A stretch of 64,000 nucleotides of DNA from the NCBI GenBank assembly GCA_036898135.1, contig JBAHVR010000301.1, forward strand, positions 61,001 through 125,000, written 5' to 3'. The position numbers were made by a program, and so were the translations under genes. The notes under the pieces were generated by a model. It worked only from the letters and a program-made list of their open reading frames with translations, was not told the DNA's origin and made no database searches. Source of the stretch: Oncomelania hupensis. Its lineage: Eukaryota; Mollusca; Gastropoda; Littorinimorpha; Pomatiopsidae. This document shows, in pieces, positions 56,501 to 64,000 of the stretch; within the stretch, counting starts at the first letter, position 1, and each line of letters begins with the position of its first letter.

Positions 56501-57319
56501 ACTGTTAATAACTATGTCAGTATAAAGCTGTATGGGATCTAAGGCATTTGAAAATTCCTGTTTCTTAGCACGTAGCTGGGCCTCAGACAGGTTAGAAAAC
56601 AGACTCCAGTTAGCTTGTTTCAGTTTCCACCTGCCATGAGTTTGCTCAAGGTTATCTGAATCATGTTTTAATAAAACCGGGAAATGGTCGCTGCCATGGA
56701 GATCTTCTAAAACTGTCCATTTAAAATCCAAAAGTAAGGAGGGATCACAGATCGATATATCAATGTGGGACAAAGAAGCAGTTCTAGAACAGGAAAAAGT
56801 TGGAGCACCCTCGTTCAAAGTTACTAGGTTTAACGAGTCTAAAATGTCTTCAATTATTTTACCCTGAGAATCGGTACGATCACTACCCCACAGGGGAGAG
56901 CGTCCATTAAAATCTCCCAACAACAAAAAAGGGGGAGGTAACTGTTGGACCAAATTCTCAAGTTCACTTTTAGTTACATTTATTGATGGTGTCAAATATA
57001 GAGAACAAACTGTGAGGGATTTAAAAAGAGATACTCTAGCTGCAACTGCTGGTAAATTTGTATTAAGTAAAATTGGATTAAATGGGACATTTCTATGAAT
57101 AAAGAGTGAAACGCCTCTAGAGGATAAACAATCTAGAGAGGAATAACCAGTAATATCTATAGGATGTTTTTCTGACAGGAGAGTTTCCTGAAGGGCCAAT
57201 ACTTCAGGTCGATGCTCTGTCAGCAGACAGCAGAGCTCCTCATAATTTGCCCTTATCCCTCGGATGTTCCATTGTAAAATGGACATAAAAATTAAGTAAA
57301 AGAATGCTAAAATTTTCAT
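53600..57319 (-). CDS. LINE ORF2: endonuclease, reverse transcriptase, RNase H
   Basis: An open frame of ~1240 codons; the ATG at 57319 lies 14 nt after the ORF1 stop. It has an N-terminal EEP endonuclease (ILQWNIRGIR; LLLGDFNGRSPLWGS; GSDHFPVLL, about residue 215). The RT spans about 480-760 with NYRPIALTSCLCKTLERMVY, FDLEKAYDTTW, GVPQGSILSPLLFN and the catalytic FVDDFAL (about 677). RNase H has TDGSKKGD, AELKAINLAL, SDSLSALQAL and VPGHMGIRGNIAVDRAAK (about 975-1095), retaining the acidic set. A C-terminal zinc motif CFACDQSFSVRHFMSEC follows (about 1188). It drives target-primed retrotransposition. Confidence 0.95.
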   Translation of the reverse strand: MKILAFFYLIFMSILQWNIRGIRANYEELCCLLTEHRPEVLALQETLLSEKHPIDITGYSSLDCLSSRGVSLFIHRNVPFNPILLNTNLPAVAARVSLFKSLTVCSLYLTPSINVTKSELENLVQQLPPPFLLLGDFNGRSPLWGSDRTDSQGKIIEDILDSLNLVTLNEGAPTFSCSRTASLSHIDISICDPSLLLDFKWTVLEDLHGSDHFPVLLKHDSDNLEQTHGRWKLKQANWSLFSNLSEAQLRAKKQEFSNALDPIQLYTDIVINSAKESIPQTSSNPHTLKKPWFDDECRKLQQARKKALRTMFLHPSTENKQNHQRLRAQCRQLFKRKRKESWRGFCSTLNSKAKLSKVWKVVRKLKNRSNKQVSPCLTVQGDVIGDKKLVADLLASSFAVNSSSENYSVPFQTVKTRKEKQQLHFTSDNSEDYNIPFSLVELDDAINKSADSAVGPDDVHYQFLRHLTRYSRSQLLDIFNQLWITGTFPPSWRKAIIVPIPKPGKDHTNPTNYRPIALTSCLCKTLERMVYSRLLWYFETNNILSNTQCGFRSGRRTVDHLVRLETFIRNAFVQGEHVVAIMFDLEKAYDTTWKYGILSDLQEMGLKGHLPLFISNFLTDRIFQVKVGGSLSDTREQEMGVPQGSILSPLLFNIKINNIVRSVKRGIDNSLFVDDFALVAKGKTLASAERQLQLCVKAVEDWVLQNGFKFSEAKTECIHFSQHRGIIQDPTILLNKTPIKAVKQVKFLGVIFDQKLSFIPHLKILKTKCQQACNLLKVISGTDWGADKKTLLLLYRSLIRSKLDYGCIVYGSARKSYLKMLDPVAHQALRIALGAFRTSPCESLYVEANEPPLELRRTKLSMNYYLKLKTDPMNPAYDCVFNPDFVQKFEAKPNTIPPFGIRMQAHLVKAGIDVASINDDELRTEAPPWKLCIPNINWQLSVFLKNNTSETVYNQLYLEQCALYPGYEQLFTDGSKKGDSVAAASVSGRHLDQPLQQRLPDFCSVYTAELKAINLALKQVYQSKRTSFLIMSDSLSALQALSTRKISHPFLAEIHDLHTQLVSEGKKIVVMWVPGHMGIRGNIAVDRAAKDALHLDFPPEIFQFVPYSDLRCMTGSYCKRLWQTDWSNHVNNKLFQILPDLSTSLPNFASTRKEETVLSRLHIGHTYVTHSFLLKGEEPPWCFACDQSFSVRHFMSECADLIEERETYFGSIPFKEIFKVCNGQHLFQFLHDVGLFYRI

Positions 57320-57333
57320 CTCCGAGAGCACAA

Positions 57334-58731
57334 TTACGTCTCTTTATCTTTTGGACCCTCGTCCATCTCTTCATGTTCCATCAACCCCCCGAAACGGTTC
57401 TCCGTTTCGAGAGGCTGATGGGGCTTGGAAGAAAGGGGTCCGGGCCTTTGATCTTTGGCCAAAGCCCCGGAACCCGAACTGCCAGCGGACTTCCTCCCCT
57501 TCTCCCCAGCACCAGATTTTATATCTTCCCTCTCCCCTTCACCCCTGCCAATCTTTCCCTCTCCTCCTCTGACGCTCTTCTGCTGAGCGACTAGCATCTT
57601 TGCTGCCCCAGCAACTACCCGGTCGCTAAAACCGGTCGTTGCTGGTGCGGTGGCATGAGGCCTAGCCTCCTTTGCAGCAGGTGTGACGGCTTTTGTCACG
57701 GCCGTCTGCGTGTTGTGGGTGACGGGTGGGGACGTGCCCGTCGGCACGTTCTCCAGTGGATTCGGTGGGGCTGGAGAAACCCCCTTCTGGGCAAACAACG
57801 CGAGCATCTTTTCCAGAGCATCCATCCGTTTGCACAACGTTTCCAAGATCTGCGTTATTTTACTCATGGCGGTGTCCATTGTCGGGTGTGCGCCCGGTTC
57901 CACATGAGATGTGGAACCCGCCACAGACGCAAAGGACCTCTCTTTGACAACCGGCCTACTGTTAAGTACTTTTTTCCTTGCATCACCGAAGGAGCAATTC
58001 TCAGTGGCCCGCACCTTTTGGATTTCCAGCTCCAACTGCCACTGAGGACAATCTTTGGAGCTGGAAGAATGATTCCCGGCGCAATTCACGCAGCAAATCG
58101 GATGTTTGCAGTCGTTTTCATGTTTGTCTTTTGCACAATCTCGACATATCTCTTTGCTTTTACAGGTCTTGCTACCGTGACCAAACCTTTGGCAACGGTA
58201 GCATCGCAACGGTGATGGTACAAACGGCGTCACCTTCACCCTAAGGTATCCCACCTTGAGTGACTCCGGCAATTTGGCCATAGCGAAGGTCACAAAAAGT
58301 GTGTTGGTGGGGATACGTTGGGGTCCCTTGGTGACGAAGACCCGCTGGACTGCTGTGACCCCCTGGCTGGAGAGCTCACCACGGATTTCCAATTCTGACA
58401 TGTCGATCAAATCCTGACATCGGATGACTCCCTTGGAGGAATTCAACCGTCCATGCACAGAAACTTTGATTTGTCTATCAACGAAGACAGTCGAATCCCT
58501 CTTCAGCAGACAATCCGATGCCATTTTGGTTGAGCACTCCACCAGGTAGGCCCCAGATCTCAATTTTTTAACGTCCTTGAAACCGGTTGTGCAAACGGAC
58601 TGGAACCCCTTATGGATGGCGAACGGAGACAGCTTGCCTATTGGCATAGCCGGATCCGCCCCCTCTACTACCAAAAAACGAGGCCAGGCCCCCTCCACCC
58701 CCGATGCACAAGCTTTTTGTCTCGTCTCCAT
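57334..58731 (-). CDS. LINE ORF1: RNA-binding gag-like protein with CCHC knuckles
   Basis: 465 codons, intact. The N-terminal ~170 residues form an RRM-like region (FQSVCTTGFKDVKKLRSGAY; VDRQIKVSVHGRLNSSKGVI). Three Cys-His knuckles follow at about 173-228: CYRCQRFGHGSKTC (CX2CX4HX4C), CRDCAKDKHENDC and CVNCAGNHSSSSKDC. A predicted helical segment comes next (ILETLCKRMDALEKMLALFA), then a low-complexity Pro/Thr/Ala and Gly/Lys-rich tail. It likely coats LINE RNA. ORF2 follows after a 14-nt gap, suggesting reinitiation or coupled translation. Confidence 0.93.
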   Translation of the reverse strand: METRQKACASGVEGAWPRFLVVEGADPAMPIGKLSPFAIHKGFQSVCTTGFKDVKKLRSGAYLVECSTKMASDCLLKRDSTVFVDRQIKVSVHGRLNSSKGVIRCQDLIDMSELEIRGELSSQGVTAVQRVFVTKGPQRIPTNTLFVTFAMAKLPESLKVGYLRVKVTPFVPSPLRCYRCQRFGHGSKTCKSKEICRDCAKDKHENDCKHPICCVNCAGNHSSSSKDCPQWQLELEIQKVRATENCSFGDARKKVLNSRPVVKERSFASVAGSTSHVEPGAHPTMDTAMSKITQILETLCKRMDALEKMLALFAQKGVSPAPPNPLENVPTGTSPPVTHNTQTAVTKAVTPAAKEARPHATAPATTGFSDRVVAGAAKMLVAQQKSVRGGEGKIGRGEGEREDIKSGAGEKGRKSAGSSGSGALAKDQRPGPLSSKPHQPLETENRFGGLMEHEEMDEGPKDKET

Positions 58732-59429
58732 GTCACTGTCCGTATCCGTGTCAGAGTCGTCACCGTGAAGTCGTTTTTTTTGTTTGAAGCCATGTTATTA
58801 ATTTATGAATTCATCCCCCCTGCTCCCCACCCACCACGGAGTCCAACAAGGGGATGCGTCCAAGCGGAAAATCCAGCAAGGGAGCGCACCAGGGCTACAG
58901 GGGGGATATACACCCAGACAATCCCGCACTGCCACTACGGTTTTGTTCAAGTTTGACCCATGAGCCGCAGCCTTCTAGCAGAGCTAGGGCAATACACGAC
59001 CAGCCGCTTGACTGACGCGGGCCACGCCAGCCTCCCGTCTAGGAGAAGTCCGGGCCAAAGAGGTGTGTTAGTGTGAGGGACCGCAGTCCCTCAGTGACCT
59101 CAACCTCCAGGATCCCATTCTCCCCCGACACGGGTTGCCCTGCACGGCAAACGCAGGGGGCCAAGAGAAGGCCACAGAGAAAAAGAAGGGTAGAAAAAGA
59201 AGGAATGATGGGGAAAAAGAAGACAGGGAAAGTCCGGTAAGGCAGAAGAAAGGGAGTCAAAACTGCATAGTATACTGGGAGAATTTAAGGGTGAAGAGAA
59301 TATAGGTGAAAGGACCAATAAGACAGAAACAAGACAAAAGAGAAGAAAAAGGGGTAGGCAACTTGGTCACCCAGCCAGAGAGAGGCATGGGGTCCACCCC
59401 CGGCGCGCGGAGCCGAGCCCGTGGGGGCA
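58732..59429 (-). promoter_or_regulatory. LINE 5' UTR / probable internal promoter region
   Basis: About 700 bp of GC-richer sequence between the 5' terminus (which follows the 13-bp duplication) and ORF1. Such LINEs carry internal promoters, but no specific motif is claimed. Confidence 0.6.
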
Positions 59430-59436
59430 GGCCGTG

Positions 59437-60080
59437 TGTTACGTTAAAACGCGAATGGTAGTACGTCGGAAACGCGCACGATAGATCTAATGGTTTCGTT
59501 TTGCAAAGTATTCAATAATGGAGTTTATTTACCTTTGATTTGAGTTTGCATTGTTGTTAGGAGAGGCTTTGTATAACGTTGATGATTTGCGTTAGTCAAT
59601 ATTACTGGAGAATTTTCTGGATCTGCGTGTTTACTCTCGATAGAAATTTCCCGATACATGTCGAAGCAAGAGGACGTTCCAGAAGGAGAAATAATAATGT
59701 ATGACGTAAGTCTGTGATGACGATCTTTTATTCGATTGGTGGTAGTGCGTCATTTCTACTGTATTCGAAATTGTTCGGGAAGAGAGAGAGATTATAAAAT
59801 TGTGTGCCGCACTGTTGTTGGGAGATAGTGAAAGTTATTGTTGTTGATAGTAAGTTGGAAAGTAAACTTGAGAGTGGAAAGGCGATTGAGCGATTGTATG
59901 CAGTTGTTGATGTATGCTGAATAAAAGTGGAAAACTTCATACGTCGACTTTGTGACTTGTATGCTGCTTGAGCAGGCTGCGTGGATAAACGAATCTGAGT
60001 TACACCCTATCAGGAATTCAGCATTGGGGCTGAATCCACTACTGATAAAGAAAAACGCCATCATCGAACTGAGTGTAACA
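59437..60080 (-). mobile_element. LTR-Y copy 3, 644 bp, uninterrupted
   Basis: Ends TGTTACG...GTGTAACA, with the perfect 5-bp duplication CCGTG at 59432-59436 and 60081-60085. This is the reference copy of the family. It has no coding capacity, so it is either a solo LTR or a small non-autonomous LTR-like element. Inserted in the right arm of foldback element 1. Confidence 0.85.
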
Positions 60081-60085
60081 CCGTG

Positions 60086-60116
60086 ATTCAGCCGTAAAGG
60101 GCTGTGTGACCGGGGC
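60086..60116. mobile_element. Outer end of foldback element 1
   Basis: ATTCAGCCGTAAAGGGCTGT...CCGGGGC completes the right arm begun at 53172 and mirrors 52776-52806. Confidence 0.88.
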
Positions 60117-60117
60117 T

Positions 60118-60306
60118 TGCAGTTCAAAACTTTTTGCCGCGTCCGATGCCGTTCAGATTTCTCCCCGCGTCCTGCCACGTCTATACCTCGACCGTAGCTC
60201 GTCTTAACCTCGACATCAACGCGAACAACAACGTCCACTCCACGGGTAACAAATTTTGGACGCGCTTTGGCCGTGATTAAGATGTGGAGTGCTGTGTGAC
60301 CACGGC
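60118..60306. mobile_element. Second foldback right arm, tandem to the first
   Basis: Nearly identical to 53176-53323 (TTTTTGCCGCGTCCGATGCC to CGCGCTTTGGCCGTGATT) and ends GTGTGACCACGGC. No matching left arm lies next to it. Confidence 0.8.
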
Positions 60307-60900
60307 TTCACAGACCTGTCTAAGTGCTGTTCTGAACTGCCAGTGTGTACTTCTTGGTGCACAGTCTATGTGTGTTATTTGCTACAGAATTTATATTAAC
60401 AAGGGATGCTTGGAGACATTTGGTGAAGTTTGCAGCTATTGTTTCAGCTACATTGTGGAGAAGTTTAATGGGTGTCGTGCGTGTAGTTTATTTTTGGTGA
60501 ATATTATTTTCCTTTCCTAGACTTGCAGTGATCGCAAATTGCACTGTAGTTCAAGTATTTTGAACACGTGGTTTATTCTGTGTTCGATTTGGGATAGCCA
60601 AGGTATTAGGGACTGTGTGTGTGTGGTTTTTTTGTGTGAAGAAACTTTAATATGTGTACTTCAAGTTGACGTGACTTTTTAAATGTATCCCTTGCTGGGA
60701 CTGTGTTTTTAGTGAGTTTTTTTACTGGTGCGTTACTGTTAAATTGTGTGCAACAGGCGCCCAATTCCTTAGATTTTACTGCAGTGTTGTCTTTAATTCA
60801 TGTGGAAGACCTAGTTTAAGTTGCACTGAAAAGTTTCAGTTAGCTTTTAGTTTATTGCATATATACGGAAGAGGTGGTAGGTAACGAATATCACATTAAA
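60307..60900. other. Unassigned, T/G-rich
   Basis: Reads like untranslated or intronic sequence, with short Cys-rich open frames (60284-60520) lacking a recognisable domain. Confidence 0.45.
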
Positions 60901-61120
60901 ATGGATACTGAATCTCAAATAGCTCATACAGAACAGCATCACAGAGATACATTATGCAGATTGTGTGGAGAAAGATCGAAAAGGCCGAGAGAAAACATAC
61001 CAAATCATATATTCTCTCGTTCCTTCTCAAGCGCAGTGGATACCTGCACTATACAAAACTACGTACTCGTCATCGTCCTCGTCATCACCATCACAATCAT
61101 CATCATTATTATCATAATCT
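60901..61120 (+). CDS. Candidate exon with CxxC motif (LCRLCG)
   Basis: From ATG 60901 (ATTAAAATGG) the frame reads MDTESQIAHTEQHHRDTLCR, then LCGERSKRPRENIPNHIFSR. A consensus donor CT/GTGAGT follows at 61121. The H-x3-LCR-x-CG pattern resembles the first zinc-binding pair in the RAG1 N-terminal region and in molluscan N-RAG-like transposon proteins, which is a weak resemblance from memory. The last 25 residues are low-complexity (Ile-rich, from an ATC repeat). Function unknown; it could be a first coding exon of a gene running right. Confidence 0.4.
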
Positions 61121-61559
61121 GTGAGTACTATTTATTTATTCACACAAACAAGACATGAACAAAACACCTTCTCAGACATACTTTTTGTCTGTCTGTGTAT
61201 TTGTTCATATTTTTCTCACATGCACATAAAATATTTATTGGTCTTTGTCCTGCATGGATCGTGAAATGATTGTAAACTTTGAATGTGTTTTGTTTTGTTT
61301 TCAATAATCAGTATTTCTTTACTTTCTTTATCGTCTTTGTAGCGTTTGTGAATTCTGCATTATTGTATTTTACCCGTTTTCCTCATTGTGCGTGCCTTGT
61401 ATCATCCGCATGCTTGTTTTTGTTGTTGTTGGTTGTTTTTTTTTATGAAAACTGTATGTGTGCCTGCTTGCAAGCAGGAATTTACTTTTGTCTAGTTTGT
61501 TGTCAAGGATTCTGAATTCATTTTAAAAAAAATAATTCCTATATTGTGGCTTCTGCATT
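61121..61559. other. Unassigned, T-rich
   Basis: Would be intron if the preceding exon is real. No other feature. Confidence 0.4.
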
Positions 61560-61835
61560 ATTTTTTCTGCCCTTTCTATCCCTCTCTTTCCATCGTTTCT
61601 CCCCCCCCTCCCTCTTTCTTCCTTTCTCTCCCTCTCTTCCTTCCGTGACCTCCTTCTCATTCCACCTTTCCTTCCCTCTCTTTCTTCCTTTCTCTCCCTT
61701 CCTCTCTCTCCCTCTTTATTACCTTCTCTTCCCATCTTTCTTCCTTTCTCTCCCTCTTTTTCTCCCTTTCTCACTCTACCCTCCCCTTCTTTCTTTTTCT
61801 TTCCCTTCATATCTTTTTCTCCCTCTTTAATTTTT
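61560..61835. repeat. Polypyrimidine (CCTTTCTCCCTCT)n tract
   Basis: About 275 bp almost purely C/T on the plus strand. Both overlapping ORFs (Phe/Leu/Ser or Glu/Gly/Lys-rich) are artefacts. Capable of triplex formation. Confidence 0.95.
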
Positions 61836-62259
61836 CTATTCTATAGTGTTTCTTTAATGCATATTTTGTAAAACATAGTTTAATACAAGCCTATCTTTTA
61901 TATCATTCTTCTTTTCAACACAGTTTCTTTCCTTATTTTTCCTTTTTCTTCCTAAATCCAATTAAACTAGACTTCTCACAGTTGTTGTTCATGCACTTGA
62001 TGGCCGGCCAAACACCTTGGGATATGTTATCTACAAGACCTTGTCAGTATACAGTGGCAAGTACTGGTATAGTAGGCCTGCGCTGCTGCACTTGAGAAGG
62101 CTGCATGCACTGCGATAAAATTTCACTGGGCCTGTGGCTGTGATAGCAGATGAAAAGCGGCCTCTGCTCCCTTTCTCTATGGTGGGTGAAGATATTTGTA
62201 GCTGGCCCGGCTAGGCGACACAAAAGCTTCGTTTGCGTCAGTGTGATATATATATATAT

Positions 62260-62342
<83 letters not shown>

Positions 62343-62731
62343 TATGCCTGAGACATCAATGTGGAGCCTTAGGCACACCCTCTAATGCATCAAACAACTG
62401 ACAACATTCCTGGGTGACTGGGGATGGGGGAAAAATGACCTAGTTATTGCTGTGTGTAGTTATGCTGGCACTCAGCTGTCTATGACATGAGTATCAGGAT
62501 CTTTACAGTTCATGCCATAGAATGTGTTTATACTCACATCCAAATAAGTTAAAGATAGGGTAGAGGTGCACCGAAGTTATGGTGTCAATTTACAGGTAAC
62601 ATGACACTAGCAAAGCTAAATCAATATGAAGTATAAACAGAAAAATAATAATACTACAGCTAGGATGCTATCATGTTTATTTTTTAAACTTACATTGACT
62701 TTATCCAATACTATTATTGAAAGGAGGGAGG
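61836..62731. other. Spacer with (GATA)n at 62262-62342
   Basis: About 20 GATA copies preceded by a short AT run. Nothing else recognised. Confidence 0.6.
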
Positions 62732-63003
62732 AAACCGGAGTACCTGGAGAAAACCTTTGGTGTACTGAAAAGTGTTGTATCTAAGAGACATAAAAGTTCC
62801 TTCCAAGTATATGACTTATGGGGTGGTGGATCATTTGAGGGCTGGTTAAGGTTGATATAAATACCAGCCACGCATGATAGAAAAGCTAAATTAGAACTGT
62901 GAGGACTTTTGACGGATGAAATGCCAACTGCATGCCAACTGTGATGTCTAGTTGCAGTGTAAACTGCGTTAATAATAATAATGGGGTGGAAAGCTTTACA
63001 TAC

Positions 63004-63180
63004 CCGGTTCACCCTTCAGGCCAAAGCCACCATCACGTCCTGGGGCTCCATCACGACCTGGTTCTCCCTTTAGGCCAACTGTAGATAGGCCAGGCGAACC
63101 CGGCTCTCCACGCACACCAGCAGGTCCAGGCATACCAGGTGGACCAGCTGCCCCTGGTCGGCCTGCATCACCCTTCTCAC
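63004..63180 (-). CDS. Collagen Gly-X-Y exon, intact copy B
   Basis: Acceptor GGTGGCTACAG and donor ACCGG/GTATGT. It is 177 nt with phase 1 at both ends, so a Gly codon is split at each border, a common arrangement in non-fibrillar collagens. It encodes about 19 uninterrupted Gly-X-Y triplets apart from one GLSTVG imperfection: [20 protein letters not shown], then [20 protein letters not shown]. It forms part of a triple-helical extracellular protein on the minus strand. No other collagen exon except the 50.1-kb duplicate is in the window. Confidence 0.88.
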
Positions 63181-63206
63181 CTGTAGCCACCAAATATATA
63201 TATATA

Positions 63207-63423
63207 CACATAACATAAAACACTTTTAAAACGACAACATGTTATCCACTCAATTTGAATTGCCAAATTTTCGGTTTTAATAACCTTCTTCAGGGCATTA
63301 CAAAACCGAAAATTTGGACACTGACATTGTAATGCCCTGAAGAAGGTTATTAAAACCGATAATTTGGCAATTCAAATTGAGTGCATAACATGTTGTCGTT
63401 TTAAAAGTGTTTTATGTTATGTG
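63207..63423. mobile_element. Foldback element with ~97-bp near-perfect arms
   Basis: The arms 63207-63306 and 63327-63423 are inverted copies with about two mismatches (ACATAACATAAAACACTTTT at the ends; AACCTTCTTCAGGGCATTAC inside). It lies in the AT tract beside the collagen exon and is absent from duplication copy A. Confidence 0.93.
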
Positions 63424-63509
63424 CTATTCTTCTTTTAATTAGAAGACAAACATACGACTTTGTGGTGGTGTGGTGCAAGCAGCTGGGTTGATGATATACT
63501 AATTTTATA

Positions 63510-63512
<3 letters not shown>

Positions 63513-63588
<76 letters not shown>
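63513..63588. repeat. (AT)n microsatellite
   Basis: About 38 copies. Confidence 0.97.
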
Positions 63589-63590
<2 letters not shown>

Positions 63591-63717
63591 ATCCTTATAA
63601 ACTATGGTTTCTGGGCACCTTAAAAGTCACCAACCGGTCATTTGGGTACCCGACTTTGGATCTGGGGACCCAGCTGGGTCCCCGGATCCAAGGCGGCTCC
63701 CAGAAAACGATCTTAGG

Positions 63718-63811
63718 GTAAGCGCAGTGCCTCGACGATTAGGGTAAGGCAGTGCCTCGACGATTAGGGTAAGGCAGTGCACTCGAAACGGGTTAGGGTT
63801 AGGGTTAGCGG
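63718..63811. repeat. TTAGGG-like tract with CTCGACGATTAGGGTAAGGC units
   Basis: Two units identical to those flanking the palindrome at 21.8 kb, then GGGTTAGGGTTAGGGTTAG. It is absent from duplication copy A. Confidence 0.85.
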
Positions 63812-64000
63812 TCCGTCTACAAGTGATAAATTTACATGCAATTATAGTGGGGGTACCCACACACACACAAATGCGTGTTGGGGGCGACTTTGTGTCGCCC
63901 TAATGTATAAAAATTCTGTACTTAGATGATAGGGCGATCCAAAAATACAATTCTAAAATGTAGTAAGCAAATTAAGCAAAAAAATATTTTGACATGTAAA

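Larger units (their letters stand above)
53332..59429 (-). mobile_element. Complete two-ORF LINE with RNase H (I/Nimb/jockey-like)
   Basis: About 6.1 kb on the minus strand: 5' UTR (58732-59429), ORF1 (57334-58731), ORF2 (53600-57319) and a short 3' UTR ending CTGGACCTAAAGCAATAACC then (TTGTA)n. GGCCGTGTGTTAC is duplicated at 53319-53331 and 59430-59442. Both ORFs are open, so the copy looks young. Confidence 0.92.
62732..64000. repeat. Segmental duplication, copy B (collagen exon region)
   Basis: Homologous to 49761-50475 with an insertion of about 0.65 kb between roughly 63205 and 63880. It continues past the window end. Confidence 0.9.

Noticed and set aside
57655..58215. Plus-strand ORFs of up to 186 codons opposite LINE ORF1
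   Set aside because: Antisense shadows of a conserved, domain-bearing ORF1.
58612..58956. 114-codon plus-strand ORF over the LINE 5' UTR
   Set aside because: No domain; lies antisense to the LINE start.

Overview
The window is eukaryotic, repeat-rich, intron-rich DNA. The best guess is a mollusc, probably a gastropod. The basis is the RTE-type and RNase H-bearing LINE proteins, the abundant (AAT)n/(ATT)n arrays and tRNA-headed SINEs, TTAGGG-like tracts and MAM exons. The species cannot be named from sequence alone. There are no operons, no CRISPR and nothing bacterial.

Host gene, minus strand. Eleven short exons between about 22.5 kb and 3.8 kb can be joined by GT/AG sites with fully consistent phases into 1389 nt. 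They encode one MAM domain lacking its first exon (A: 22.4, 20.4, 18.9 kb), a complete one (B: 16.9, 15.0, 11.4, 10.6 kb) and a third, divergent at its start (C: 9.8, 7.6, 4.6, 3.8 kb). Several of these exons are not obvious as open reading frames. Two collagen Gly-X-Y exons lie on the same strand at 50.1 and 63.1 kb. Each is flanked by phase-1 introns and they sit in a roughly 13-kb-spaced duplication. The copy at 50.1 kb has lost Gly-X-Y regularity. Joining the collagen and MAM exons into one extracellular protein is an inference.

Mobile elements fill most of the rest. (1) A Ty3/gypsy-type element (24.7-33.5 kb) has about 1.45-kb LTRs (called LTR-X here). Its remains run gag, protease, integrase, RNase H end, so integrase lies upstream of RNase H; the RT is deleted. 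Solo or partial LTR-X copies lie at 1.4, 17.1, 22.8 and 40.5 kb. (2) A second LTR-like family (LTR-Y, TGTTAC...GTAACA, 644 bp in its shortest copy) occurs at 5.1, 28.4 and 59.4 kb, each with a perfect 5-bp target duplication. (3) RTE-type LINEs: an intact 1087-codon copy at 34.7-38.05 kb with a 10-bp duplication, a long truncated copy at 42.3-44.0 kb, a twin-primed copy at 0.3-3.6 kb and short 3' ends. (4) An intact two-ORF LINE (CCHC ORF1; endonuclease-RT-RNase H ORF2) at 53.3-59.4 kb with a 13-bp duplication. (5) SINEs, foldback elements, a 5' Tc1-like transposase and a pipsqueak-type HTH fragment.

The 51.9-60.3 kb interval is a readable nest: Tc1 element, then a long-TIR foldback element, then an LTR-Y insertion, then the LINE inserted exactly at the foldback/LTR-Y boundary. 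Simple repeats (AT, AAT, GA, GT, GAA/CAA, GATA) account for most of the remaining long open frames, which are not genes.
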